The position numbers and the translations under genes are program-made. From Mycobacterium kansasii ATCC 12478 (lineage in GTDB: Bacteria; Actinomycetota; Actinomycetes; Mycobacteriales; Mycobacteriaceae), in contig NC_022663.1 in assembly GCF_000157895.3 (NCBI RefSeq), forward strand, positions 3,410,001 to 3,474,000: a stretch of 64,000 nt of DNA, in the 5' to 3' direction. The notes under the pieces are model-generated. The model worked only from the letters and a program-made list of their open reading frames with translations. It was not told the origin of the DNA and made no database searches. Below, in pieces: positions 21,326 through 29,036 of this stretch (the first letter of the stretch is position 1; each line of letters opens with the position of its first letter).

Positions 21326-22779
21326 TCAGGGATCAGCCACCAGAACGGCCTGGCCTTGGCCTTGTAGATGAACAGGTAGTGCAGGAGCACTTTGATCCAG
21401 TGGCCGGCCAGTCCGAGCTCGCCGGATGTGCCGGCGATGTCGCGGCCGGTCTGCGGGTAGCGCACCCGGTCGGGAACGACCGGAAACATCGTCATCGCGG
21501 CAGCCGAACCTTCGCGAAAGCCGGTCCCAGCCGACGCGATGCACGCGGCGCCCATGGTAGCCATGGAGGCGCGATGGGCCGGAGCTGTGGCGTTTTTGGT
21601 GATGCGGTCGCGAATGGTCTCCGCGACCGTCTTGGCCATGATGCCCGACGGCATGCCGGTGCGCGGTGGGCTGGGGGTGATGACCGTCCCGGTGAGGCTT
21701 TTGCGCGGTCGGGATATCGGGTGCGGGGGCGCGAATGCAATGCCCGGCGCGAAGATGTTCGGGTAGGCGACGGACTCGTAGGTGTGTGGCCAGTCCTCGG
21801 CGGACCACTGGTCGTACGGCTTGCCCGAGTAGTCCGCGTCGACCTTGAGGAAACCGGACGGCGCGAAAAGCGTTGAGGTGATGTCGTTGCCGGCGTTGTC
21901 GTAGGCAGCCAGGCTGGCGCCCCTGAACGGTGGCAGCAGCATCGCGAAGTCGAAGTCCAGATCGTGCTCCTTGCCGTCGAGCTGCTCGTATCGCAGCTTG
22001 CAATCCATCACCTCGTGCACATGGGCCTGCGTGATGGCCCTGACGCCGCGTTCGCGAAAAAGCGACTCGGTCCACAACCGGCTGGATTGCATGAAGCCCT
22101 TGTCGACAAACCTCATGCCGTCGACTCCGAAGTCGCCCAGTTCGTACTCGTTGGTCAGGTAGATGACCTCGGCCAGATCTCGCACTCCGGCCGAGCGCAG
22201 TCTGTGCTCGACGTTGAAGGTGTACTCGAACGCCGCGCCTTCGCAGGTGCAAGTGCCGTGTCCGACGCCGATGACGAGGCGCTGCTTCTGGCCCGCTTTC
22301 AGCTTGGCGATGACCGCGTCAAGCGCCTTGGCGGCCTCGGCCGCGTGGGCGGCGGTGCACACCGAGTACGAGTGTCCGTCGGGCCCGAGGCCAGGTGTGG
22401 CCGCGAAATTCAGCTGGGGGCCGGTGGCATTGATGAGGTAGTCGTAGGTAACGCTGCCGGTCTCGCCGTGGCGGGCGTCATCGGTGTAAGTGAAGTCCAC
22501 CGATGACGACGTCTGTGCACCGGTGCCCTCAGGTCGGATGGCAGTCGCCAGCGCCTGGTGGAAGATGATGCCCTTGCGCTGGTAGATCGGCTTGAGTGGG
22601 ATCAACACCTGCGCCGGTTCCATGCGGCCCACGCCGACCCAGATGTTGGACGGAATCCAGTTCCAGTCCGCGTTCGGCGAGATCACCACGATTTCGTGCT
22701 TGCGGGCAAGCCATCGGCGCAGATGCAGAGCGGCAGTATGTCCGGCGATGCCGGCGCCGAGGATAACGACTCGTGCCAT
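21322..22779 (-). CDS. Sulfide:quinone oxidoreductase-like NAD(P)/FAD flavoprotein
   Basis: A 485-residue two-dinucleotide-binding flavoprotein. The FAD motif GAGIAGHTAALHL lies near residues 8-20, NADWNWIPSNIWVGVGRM follows a short distance on, and the second nucleotide region reads VIGVGHGTCTCEGAAFEYT. An APGIAFAPPHPIS segment contacts the flavin, and the C-terminus is amphipathic (IKVLLHYLFIYKAKARPFWW). Cysteines at CTAAHA and TCTC could form the sulfide-reacting pair. The expected reaction is oxidation of sulfide or a related thiol with transfer to quinone at the membrane. A good Shine-Dalgarno (AAGGAG) precedes the ATG at 22779, and a CsoR/CstR-type operator lies about 60 bp upstream. 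Type II NADH dehydrogenase-like activity is an alternative. Confidence 0.78.
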   Translation of the reverse strand: MARVVILGAGIAGHTAALHLRRWLARKHEIVVISPNADWNWIPSNIWVGVGRMEPAQVLIPLKPIYQRKGIIFHQALATAIRPEGTGAQTSSSVDFTYTDDARHGETGSVTYDYLINATGPQLNFAATPGLGPDGHSYSVCTAAHAAEAAKALDAVIAKLKAGQKQRLVIGVGHGTCTCEGAAFEYTFNVEHRLRSAGVRDLAEVIYLTNEYELGDFGVDGMRFVDKGFMQSSRLWTESLFRERGVRAITQAHVHEVMDCKLRYEQLDGKEHDLDFDFAMLLPPFRGASLAAYDNAGNDITSTLFAPSGFLKVDADYSGKPYDQWSAEDWPHTYESVAYPNIFAPGIAFAPPHPISRPRKSLTGTVITPSPPRTGMPSGIMAKTVAETIRDRITKNATAPAHRASMATMGAACIASAGTGFREGSAAAMTMFPVVPDRVRYPQTGRDIAGTSGELGLAGHWIKVLLHYLFIYKAKARPFWWLIPE

Positions 22780-22835
22780 GGTCGCTCCTTGTCGAATTTG
22801 GCTAACAGGCTACTTGCGGCTGCTCATCCGATAGT

Positions 22836-22851
22836 ATACCCCCTAGGGTAT
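22836..22851. promoter_or_regulatory. CsoR/CstR/RicR-type operator upstream of the SQR-like gene
   Basis: ATACCC-CCTA-GGGTAT is an inverted repeat with G/C-tract arms, the established form of operators bound by CsoR-family repressors (Cu(I)-sensing CsoR and RicR, persulfide-sensing CstR). It lies 57-72 bp upstream of the start codon. Because the gene is SQR-like, a persulfide sensor (CstR type) is the attractive reading. No CsoR-family gene is in the window. Confidence 0.68.
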
Positions 22852-22919
22852 CGCGGGAAGTCGCTCACCGTCTAGGACGACGGCGACTTGGGAGGCTCGG
22901 GTCAGCGACCCGAAGCGAG

Positions 22920-23215
22920 CAGTATCACCAGTCTCAGGCGGTCCGCTTCGGACTACACCTGGGTGGACAACGTGGACGGCAGCAAAGGCGTATTCATCAT
23001 CGCAGAGGGCTTGCTGATGTACTTACAGCCCAACAGGCCATGGAGCTGATCACCCAGTGCGCCGAGCGGCTTGCCGGCGGGGCAGATATTCTTCGACCTA
23101 CCGCCGACCATCGTCAAAAAGATCGCGCCTAAACCGAGTGGATACCCCCACCGCGTCTCGAGCGCGGCCAACCCCGCATCAACACGATGCGCCATCCCGA
23201 AAAACTCCTCCACGC
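22920..23215 (+). pseudogene. Broken class I SAM O-methyltransferase (TcmP/LCM-like) fragment
   Basis: Forward-strand frames carry successive pieces of a methyltransferase: YTWVDNVDGSKGVFIIAEGL then LMYLQP, then AMELITQCAERLAGG after a frame change, and GQIFFDLPPTIVKKI after another. The order matches the family segment W-D-VD---G---AQGLLMYL-P followed by a GG-I-FD-PP strand. At least two frameshifts, and absence of the N-terminal SAM-binding half, mark it as a decayed gene. Confidence 0.6.
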
Positions 23216-23258
23216 AGACGAGGACGAGCCAATTGCTAACCCGCGTGACGGACCGAAT

Positions 23259-24032
23259 CTATTCGGTTATCCACCGCGCGGTCAGCGCCGATTCGGAGAG
23301 GTATTTCGTGGAGCTCCAGCCGCCGTCGACGACGATCGTCTGGCCGTTGATGAACGAACCGCCGGGGGAGCACAGGAACGCCACGGTGCTGGCGACGTCG
23401 TCGACGGTGCCAAGCCGGGTATGCGGCGTCATCTCCATATTGATCCGCCGGAACCGCTCCTCCTGCAGCCGATGCTCGGTCATGGGTGTCTGAATGACCC
23501 CGGGAGCCACGGCGTTGCACCGTATTCCCTGCGCACCGTATTGGCAGGCGATGTGGGTGGTCAGCGCGGTGAGGCCGCCCTTGGCCGCCGAATAGGCCCC
23601 GCCGCGCAATCCGCCGACGACAGCGAACGTCGAGGTGATGTTGACGATCCCGGAGCCCGCGGGCATGTGCGGCAACACTTCGCGGGTGAGGCGAAAGGGC
23701 GCCCGCAACATCAAGTTCAGGAAGTAGTCCAGGGATTCGTCGGCGGTCTCGTGCAGCGGCTTCGGGTTGCCCACCCCTGCGGCGTTGACCAGGAAATCGA
23801 TGTGATCCCAACGGGTTACCACGACGTCGGTGATCCGCCGGGGGGCGTCGTCGTCGGTCAGATCGACTGCACAGGTGGCCACTCGGTCGGGATCGCCGAT
23901 GGCACGTGCCAACTCAGCCAGCTTGTCGGCATTGCGTCCCGTCGCCAGCACCGCCATCCCCATCTCGGCAAGCCTTGTCGCGCAACCGAAACCGATCCCA
24001 CCCGTTGCACCCGTGACGACCGCCACCTGCAT
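23259..24032 (-). CDS. SDR-family oxidoreductase (catabolic island, minus operon)
   Basis: A 257-residue classical SDR. TGATGGIG is the cofactor motif near residues 7-14, NAAGVGNP the NAG strand, then catalytic Ser in NITSTF and YSAAKGG (Tyr/Lys), and a C-terminal NGQTIVVDGGW. NAD(P)-dependent alcohol/ketone interconversion is expected. It is last of a four-gene minus-strand run (SMP-30-like, GntR, FadD, SDR) with a 1-bp gap after FadD. Confidence 0.9.
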   Translation of the reverse strand: MQVAVVTGATGGIGFGCATRLAEMGMAVLATGRNADKLAELARAIGDPDRVATCAVDLTDDDAPRRITDVVVTRWDHIDFLVNAAGVGNPKPLHETADESLDYFLNLMLRAPFRLTREVLPHMPAGSGIVNITSTFAVVGGLRGGAYSAAKGGLTALTTHIACQYGAQGIRCNAVAPGVIQTPMTEHRLQEERFRRINMEMTPHTRLGTVDDVASTVAFLCSPGGSFINGQTIVVDGGWSSTKYLSESALTARWITE

Positions 24033-24033
24033 C

Positions 24034-25632
24034 TCACGACTCGACTTTCATCAGCGCCGCCTTGATGTGATGCTTGAGCACCTTTCCCGCCTCATTCTTC
24101 GGCAGGTCATCCCAGATCACCAGCTGTTCGGGAATTTTGAACCGCGCCAGGCCGGCGGCTTCCAGGTAGCTGCACAACTGGGCCAGCTCCGGGCCGGGCG
24201 GACTCGTGGGTACGACGACGGCGCAGGCCCGTTCCCCGGTGCGCTCGTCGGGCAGTCCGACGATCGAGATCTCGGCGATGCCGGGATGGTTGACCAGAAT
24301 GTCCTCGACTTCCTTCGGGGAGATGTTCTCGCCGTTGCGGATGATGACGTCCTTGGCCCGCCCGGTGACCACCAGGTAGTCATCGTCGACCCAGCGTCCG
24401 AGATCTCCGGTGTGGAAATAGCCTTCGGCGTCGAACGATCCGGCCTCGTCGTCCGGGTGCTGGTAGCCGGCCAGCATCTGGGGTCCGCGCACCAGGATCT
24501 CCCCGGACACCAGCTTGACGTCGGCGAAACCGACCCGGCCGTCGGTGTTGGCGGCGTGGTCGAGGTCATTCGGTGAACCTACGGTGGTGACCGGCACCTC
24601 TGTCGAGCCGTACACCCGGGTGACGACGGCCGGTCCGAAATACGCGCTCGCCCTGCGGATCAGCGACGGAGATACGGATGCGCCGCCACACACGAACAGC
24701 TTCAGGTCGGGTAGCCGGGCATCGGCTCGTTGCGCGGCGGCGAGCAGTTGCTCCAAAAACGGGGTGGCGCCGGCCATATGCGTGCAGTGTTCGGCGTGCA
24801 TGAGCCGAAGCGCGTCCTCGGCGTTCCAGCGGTCCATCAGCACAGCGGTGGTGCCCAGCAGCAGCGGGCATTCGAACGCATAGATGGAGCCGCCGATGTG
24901 GGCGATCGGTGACGGGACCAGGAAGGTGTCGCCCGGCTCGACCAGCCAGTGCTCACCAATCTGACGGATCAGCGCATGAATCGAATTATGAGTGTGCAGC
25001 ACACCTTTCGCGCGCCCGCTGGTTCCCGAGGTATACAGGATCATGCGCACCGCATCGGGATCCGGCTCAGGCAGCTGGCGGCCGGTCACCGGTCCGGCGA
25101 ACAGCGACCGGAATGGGAGCTGGCTCGGGAGGCAATCCCCCCGCACGACCACGACATCGGGTGGCGACGCCAGCCCGGCGGTCACCCGCCGCAACATCGC
25201 GCAGTAATCCTGGCGGCCGAAACGCGCAGGGACGAACACCATTCGGCTGTCGGCGTCTTCGAGGATGAACCGCAGCTCGCGATCCCGCAGGGACGGCAGG
25301 ATCGGGTTGGCCACCAGTCCCGCCAGCGTTGCGGCGAGGTAGATCACCGCGGCCTCGTGCCAGTTGGGCAGCATGAACGACACCACACTGTTGCGGGGCA
25401 GGCGACTCAACAGCGCGTGCGCCAGCATCGTCGCCCGGCGGTAGAGGGTTTGGCAATCCAGCCGCTTATCGCCGTCGACCAGCGCCACCCGGTGCGGCGC
25501 GTGCCGCGCGCCCTCACGCAGCGCGTCGGCCAGCGTTTCGCCTGCCCACCAGCCGCGTGCATACGCTTCGGCGGCGCGTGCGTCGTCCCAACGGATCCAT
25601 CGGCCGCCGATCAGCTTGCGGTCTGGGGCCAT
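24034..25632 (-). CDS. AMP-dependent acyl-CoA synthetase (catabolic island)
   Basis: A 532-residue ANL-superfamily ligase. P-loop LYTSGTSGRAKGVLHTH lies near residues 180-196. YGSTEVPVT and HTGDLGRW are in the core, GRAKDVIIRNGENISP at the hinge, and KNEAGKVLKH carries the catalytic Lys. The closest functional types are cyclohexanecarboxylate/medium-chain acyl-CoA ligases; the substrate is inferred to be the acid produced by the island's oxygenases. The start at 25632 (MAPDRKLIGGRW) follows the GntR stop by 2 bp; longer upstream frames are shadows of the GntR gene. Confidence 0.9.
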   Translation of the reverse strand: MAPDRKLIGGRWIRWDDARAAEAYARGWWAGETLADALREGARHAPHRVALVDGDKRLDCQTLYRRATMLAHALLSRLPRNSVVSFMLPNWHEAAVIYLAATLAGLVANPILPSLRDRELRFILEDADSRMVFVPARFGRQDYCAMLRRVTAGLASPPDVVVVRGDCLPSQLPFRSLFAGPVTGRQLPEPDPDAVRMILYTSGTSGRAKGVLHTHNSIHALIRQIGEHWLVEPGDTFLVPSPIAHIGGSIYAFECPLLLGTTAVLMDRWNAEDALRLMHAEHCTHMAGATPFLEQLLAAAQRADARLPDLKLFVCGGASVSPSLIRRASAYFGPAVVTRVYGSTEVPVTTVGSPNDLDHAANTDGRVGFADVKLVSGEILVRGPQMLAGYQHPDDEAGSFDAEGYFHTGDLGRWVDDDYLVVTGRAKDVIIRNGENISPKEVEDILVNHPGIAEISIVGLPDERTGERACAVVVPTSPPGPELAQLCSYLEAAGLARFKIPEQLVIWDDLPKNEAGKVLKHHIKAALMKVES

Positions 25633-25634
25633 GG

Positions 25635-26384
25635 TCAGCCACGCATCCGCCGCATCGTCATCGAGTGACGAAATCGCGATGCAGGATGGGTGTTGAGCGT
25701 GACCTGGGCGACCCGCCCGTCGGACGCGGTGTAGGTACGCCGCACCTGCAGGGCAGGCGCACCCGGTTCGACATCGAGGCCTTCGGCCAGCGCCGGTGAA
25801 ATGAGGACCGCGGCAATCTCTTGATGAACCTCGATGATACTGAGCCCGAACAGATCTTCGATCAGCGGGAAAATGGGACCGTGGTGGCGCTGCAGCAGCC
25901 TGCCGACCGCGGCAAACGCCCGGTTGACGTAGTACTCGGTGCGGCACAGCGCGATCCCGGCAGGCTCGGCACCTTCAGTAAGCCGAAATCCACGGACGGC
26001 CAGCCACTGCTCACCGCCAACCAGTCCGGTGTGGTCCGCCAACTCGTCGTCGACGGTGACCATGGCGATCGACTCGATCGCGAACCGGGTGCTGGTAGCG
26101 AACGCGAGCAGATCGTTGATCGACATGACGTGCTGGACATAGGAATCGGCCGACGGCCGCGGCATGACGAGCGTGCCGGTGCGTGGCCGCGACGACACCA
26201 GGTTGTCGTCGCGCAGCCGCCGCAATGCCTCACGAACCGTGTAGCGGCTTACCGCGAACCGCTCGCACAACTCATGCTCGGTCGGCAACTGCGACCCCAC
26301 CGGGTAAACCCCGTCGACGATCTCCTTGCGCAGCGTCCGTGCCACCTGCAGATAGCGGTGGTCGATCGCCTTGGGTTCGGACAC
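25635..26384 (-). CDS. GntR-family (HutC/UTRA) transcriptional regulator
   Basis: A 249-residue regulator. Its winged helix-turn-helix spans residues 10-75 (PVGSQLPTEHELCERFAVSR, YTVREALRRLRDDNLV). A UTRA effector domain follows at 95-240 (FGLSIIEVHQEIAAVLISPALAEGL, a typical HutC segment). UTRA domains bind small acidic or sugar-like ligands and release DNA. HutC-type repressors recognise palindromes of the GTnTAnAC class; two GTCCAGAC sites in the 28040-28165 divergent promoter fit. It lies inside the minus operon, so it is probably autoregulatory and controls both arms of the island. Confidence 0.92.
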   Translation of the reverse strand: MSEPKAIDHRYLQVARTLRKEIVDGVYPVGSQLPTEHELCERFAVSRYTVREALRRLRDDNLVSSRPRTGTLVMPRPSADSYVQHVMSINDLLAFATSTRFAIESIAMVTVDDELADHTGLVGGEQWLAVRGFRLTEGAEPAGIALCRTEYYVNRAFAAVGRLLQRHHGPIFPLIEDLFGLSIIEVHQEIAAVLISPALAEGLDVEPGAPALQVRRTYTASDGRVAQVTLNTHPASRFRHSMTMRRMRG

Positions 26385-26395
26385 GTTGGCGCCCT

Positions 26396-28039
26396 TCAGG
26401 ATTCCCGGGCCGACGGGCGAAGGGCCAGTATGCTGCCGTCGGCGTCCGCAGACACGTAAAGGGTGCCGTCGGGGCCGGCGGCGATGCCGGCGAAGGGGCC
26501 CTGTGGTCCGGAGAACGGCGGCATCCCGCGCAGCGGCTTGGGCGCGACCCCGGGCGGCGCGCCGATCGGCAGATCGGATGCGATGGTGTGCCGGTCGCCG
26601 CTGCCGAGGTCGAAACAGACGAGTTCCTTTGCGCCGGAGTCGACGACGAATACGTGGCGGCCGAGCGCCAGAATGCCCTGGGGACGCTGCAGCCCGATCA
26701 GCAGCGTGCCGCTGTCGCCGATACCGCGCACCCGTCCGGCGCCTGCCTCGGAGACCAGGCAGGTGCCGTCGGCTGTGATTGCCACGCCAATCGGCTCAAC
26801 CAGGCCCGAGGCCAGCACGTCGACCCGGCCGCGATCGATCGACAGCACCCGTCCGGTCCCCAGCTCGGCCACCACCACGGCTCCGGAGGGAGCCACCACC
26901 ACGCCGTAGAGTTGGTCGAATCCGCTTGCCAGGACGTCACTTTCGCCGGCTTCCGGCCGGTAGCGGGCCACCTCGCCGTTGGACGTGGTGACCACGAATT
27001 CCCCCGGGCAACCGGCCGTCACGCCACGCAGGAAGCCGGGATATCCCGGCGTGAACAGCATCCCGGCGGTGCGCAGCGTGCCGTCCCCCGAAAAGCCGTA
27101 GAAGTAGGTTCCGTCGGCGATGTAGAGATCTCCGTCCGTGCCGACCGTCAGGTCCAGCGGCCAATTCAACCCCCCTTCCAGCGCCGGGCGGGCGGTACCA
27201 TCGCGAAGGATTTCGGTGATCGCACCGGTGAAATTCGAGACGAACAGCCGCTCACCGACAAACGTCAGGTTGTCCAGGCCGGGAGTCAGCGTCGCCAGCA
27301 CCGTGCGGTCCCCGGTGCGCGGATCGATCGCCAGCACCTGCCCGCTGTGCACCTGGGTGGAGACGAGCCGGCCGTCGGGATCGAACTTCACCGCGTCGGG
27401 AACACCGAGGTCGCCGGCCACGCATTCCGGGACGCCTCCGTCGGGATCGATGCGCCAAATCTCGTTGGCGCCCATGACCGGAAAGTACAACAACCCGTCC
27501 GGCCCGACCTCCATGGCATTGGGCAACGGCACGTTTTCCAGCAAGACCCGCGGCTCACCACCGTTGAGGTCGAGTTCCAGCAGGCGTCCAGCCTCGCGGC
27601 ACTCGCCGACGAACAACCGGCCGTCATGAAAGGTGATCCCGTTTGCGGACGGCAGGTCGTCCCGAAGCACCCGGGTGCGACCGGCCTGGTCGCGCAGGCT
27701 GACCCGCCCGTCCATCACCTCGGTCGCATAGAGGTTGCCGTCCGGGCCGAAGGCGATGTCGTCAGGTGCGACAATCTCGCCTCCTTTGGGGCTGATGGTG
27801 TCGAGGTGCCCGGACGCCAGATCGAGCGCGCTGATCTGACTGCCGGTCACCTGCGCGATGTAGACGCGGCCGTCCGGACCCGTGCGCAGACCGTTGGCGC
27901 CGAACAGGCGGCTGGGCGCGGTGAGCCGGGTCAGGCTCCAGCCTTCGGCGACGCGCGGTGGCCGCTCGGCCGGGTAGCGGCCTTGCGAGTGGGCCGTGTG
28001 GTGTCTCGATCCGGTTCCGGCTATCACTGCTCGGACCAT
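26396..28039 (-). CDS. SMP-30/gluconolactonase-like NHL-repeat beta-propeller protein
   Basis: A 547-residue protein built from repeated propeller blades: GLRTGPDGRVYIAQV, DIAFGPDGNLYATEV, MEVGPDGLLYFPVM, KFDPDGRLVSTQ, IAAGPDGTLYVSAD and others. About a dozen blades suggest two fused propellers. No signal peptide is clear. SMP-30/LRE members are lactonases or esterases using a divalent metal, which would suit hydrolysis of a BVMO-made lactone; a non-enzymatic sensor role is also possible. It is the first gene of the minus operon; its promoter carries a HutC-type site. Confidence 0.78.
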   Translation of the reverse strand: MVRAVIAGTGSRHHTAHSQGRYPAERPPRVAEGWSLTRLTAPSRLFGANGLRTGPDGRVYIAQVTGSQISALDLASGHLDTISPKGGEIVAPDDIAFGPDGNLYATEVMDGRVSLRDQAGRTRVLRDDLPSANGITFHDGRLFVGECREAGRLLELDLNGGEPRVLLENVPLPNAMEVGPDGLLYFPVMGANEIWRIDPDGGVPECVAGDLGVPDAVKFDPDGRLVSTQVHSGQVLAIDPRTGDRTVLATLTPGLDNLTFVGERLFVSNFTGAITEILRDGTARPALEGGLNWPLDLTVGTDGDLYIADGTYFYGFSGDGTLRTAGMLFTPGYPGFLRGVTAGCPGEFVVTTSNGEVARYRPEAGESDVLASGFDQLYGVVVAPSGAVVVAELGTGRVLSIDRGRVDVLASGLVEPIGVAITADGTCLVSEAGAGRVRGIGDSGTLLIGLQRPQGILALGRHVFVVDSGAKELVCFDLGSGDRHTIASDLPIGAPPGVAPKPLRGMPPFSGPQGPFAGIAAGPDGTLYVSADADGSILALRPSARES

Positions 28040-28052
28040 AGCAATCGATCAC

Positions 28053-28066
28053 TGGTCCAGACAATA
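28053..28066 (-). promoter_or_regulatory. HutC-type GntR operator over SMP-30 promoter
   Basis: GTCCAGAC at 28055-28062, flanked by TG and AA, is almost identical to a second site at 28149-28160. On the minus strand it overlaps a TATTGT -10-like hexamer (28066-28061), about 22 bp before the SMP-30-like start codon. Confidence 0.6.
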
Positions 28067-28144
28067 CTGCCGGCGCCATCCGGGGCCCACCTTGACGCAC
28101 AGCGCCGCCAACGAGAATCATGTTCTTTTGTGGGTGCACGCCGT

Positions 28145-28160
28145 TATCTTGTCCAGACAA
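28145..28160 (+). promoter_or_regulatory. Promoter -10 and HutC-type operator of the plus-strand catabolic operon
   Basis: TATCTT (28145-28150) is a TAnnnT -10 box 14 nt before the ATG at 28165. It abuts TTGTC-CA-GACAA (28149-28160), a perfect inverted repeat of the HutC class. Repressor there would cover the expected transcription start. Confidence 0.62.
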
Positions 28161-28164
28161 TTAG

Positions 28165-29031
28165 ATGACTGACGATCTGTTGAGTTTGGCCGGACGCGTC
28201 GTGGTGATCGCCGGCGCCGCTGGTGGCGGTATCGGCACCACCGTCACGCGCCTGGTTGCCCAGGCGGGGGCGACGGTGGTCGCGGTGAGTCGCGGGCAGG
28301 ACAATCTCGACCTGCACCTGGACCCGTTGATCGCCGAGGGACTTCCGGTGGTGCCGGTGGCGGCCGATATCGCCACCGACGACGGCATCGGGGCCACCAT
28401 GGACGCGGTCCGGCGCACCGACGGCGAACTGCACGGCCTGGTCAATGTCGCCGGCGGCGCCGACCCGTCGACCTGGATGCCTGCGACCCGGGTAACTCGC
28501 AGCGACTGGCGCGAGCTGTTCGCCCGCAATCTGGAGACGATGTTTTTCATGAGCCAGGCGGTGGCCGCGGAACTGAAGCGACGAAAACGGCCCGGCTCGA
28601 TCGTTTCCCTCTCCTCGATCAGCGGGTTGAACACCGCGCCGTTTCACATTGCCTACGGCACCGCCAAGGCCGCGATTGTGGCGGCGACCCGCACGATGGC
28701 CCTCGAACTTGCCTGCGACGCAGGCGAAGCCGCGATCCGGGTGAATGCCGTGGCGCCCGGGGTCACCGAGACACCGGCGTCACGCACCTACACCGACGAG
28801 GACCCCGACCGCGACCGCCGAGCCATTGCGATGGGACGGCGCGGACGCCCGGCGGAGGTGGCCGGCGCCGTCCTCTTTCTGCTGTCCGACCTGTCGAGCT
28901 ACATCACCGGACAAACACTGCTGGTGGACGGCGGCTTGAACCTCAAGTGGGGACATCTGGACACCGACAACACCTCGCTGTTTCTCAAGGACCAGTCGTT
29001 TCGCGCGGCGATCAAGCGCTGGGAGGCCTGA
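28165..29031 (+). CDS. SDR-family oxidoreductase (catabolic island, first plus gene)
   Basis: A 288-residue SDR. The cofactor motif AGAAGGGIGTT is an atypical but recognisable G-rich loop near residues 17-27. NVAGGADP, Ser in VSLSSISG, YGTAKAA (Tyr/Lys) and TGQTLLVDGG follow. NAD(P)-dependent oxidation of an alcohol, or a cis-dihydrodiol formed by the adjacent Rieske enzyme, is likely. It has a very short leader and is followed after 5 bp by the Rieske gene. Confidence 0.9.
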   Translation: MTDDLLSLAGRVVVIAGAAGGGIGTTVTRLVAQAGATVVAVSRGQDNLDLHLDPLIAEGLPVVPVAADIATDDGIGATMDAVRRTDGELHGLVNVAGGADPSTWMPATRVTRSDWRELFARNLETMFFMSQAVAAELKRRKRPGSIVSLSSISGLNTAPFHIAYGTAKAAIVAATRTMALELACDAGEAAIRVNAVAPGVTETPASRTYTDEDPDRDRRAIAMGRRGRPAEVAGAVLFLLSDLSSYITGQTLLVDGGLNLKWGHLDTDNTSLFLKDQSFRAAIKRWEA

Positions 29032-29036
29032 GCTGG

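Noticed and set aside
26183..28168. A 661-codon plus-strand frame across the SMP-30-like gene
   Set aside because: It is antisense to a well-supported propeller protein and overlaps the GntR gene; Arg/His/Gln-rich with no recognisable domain.
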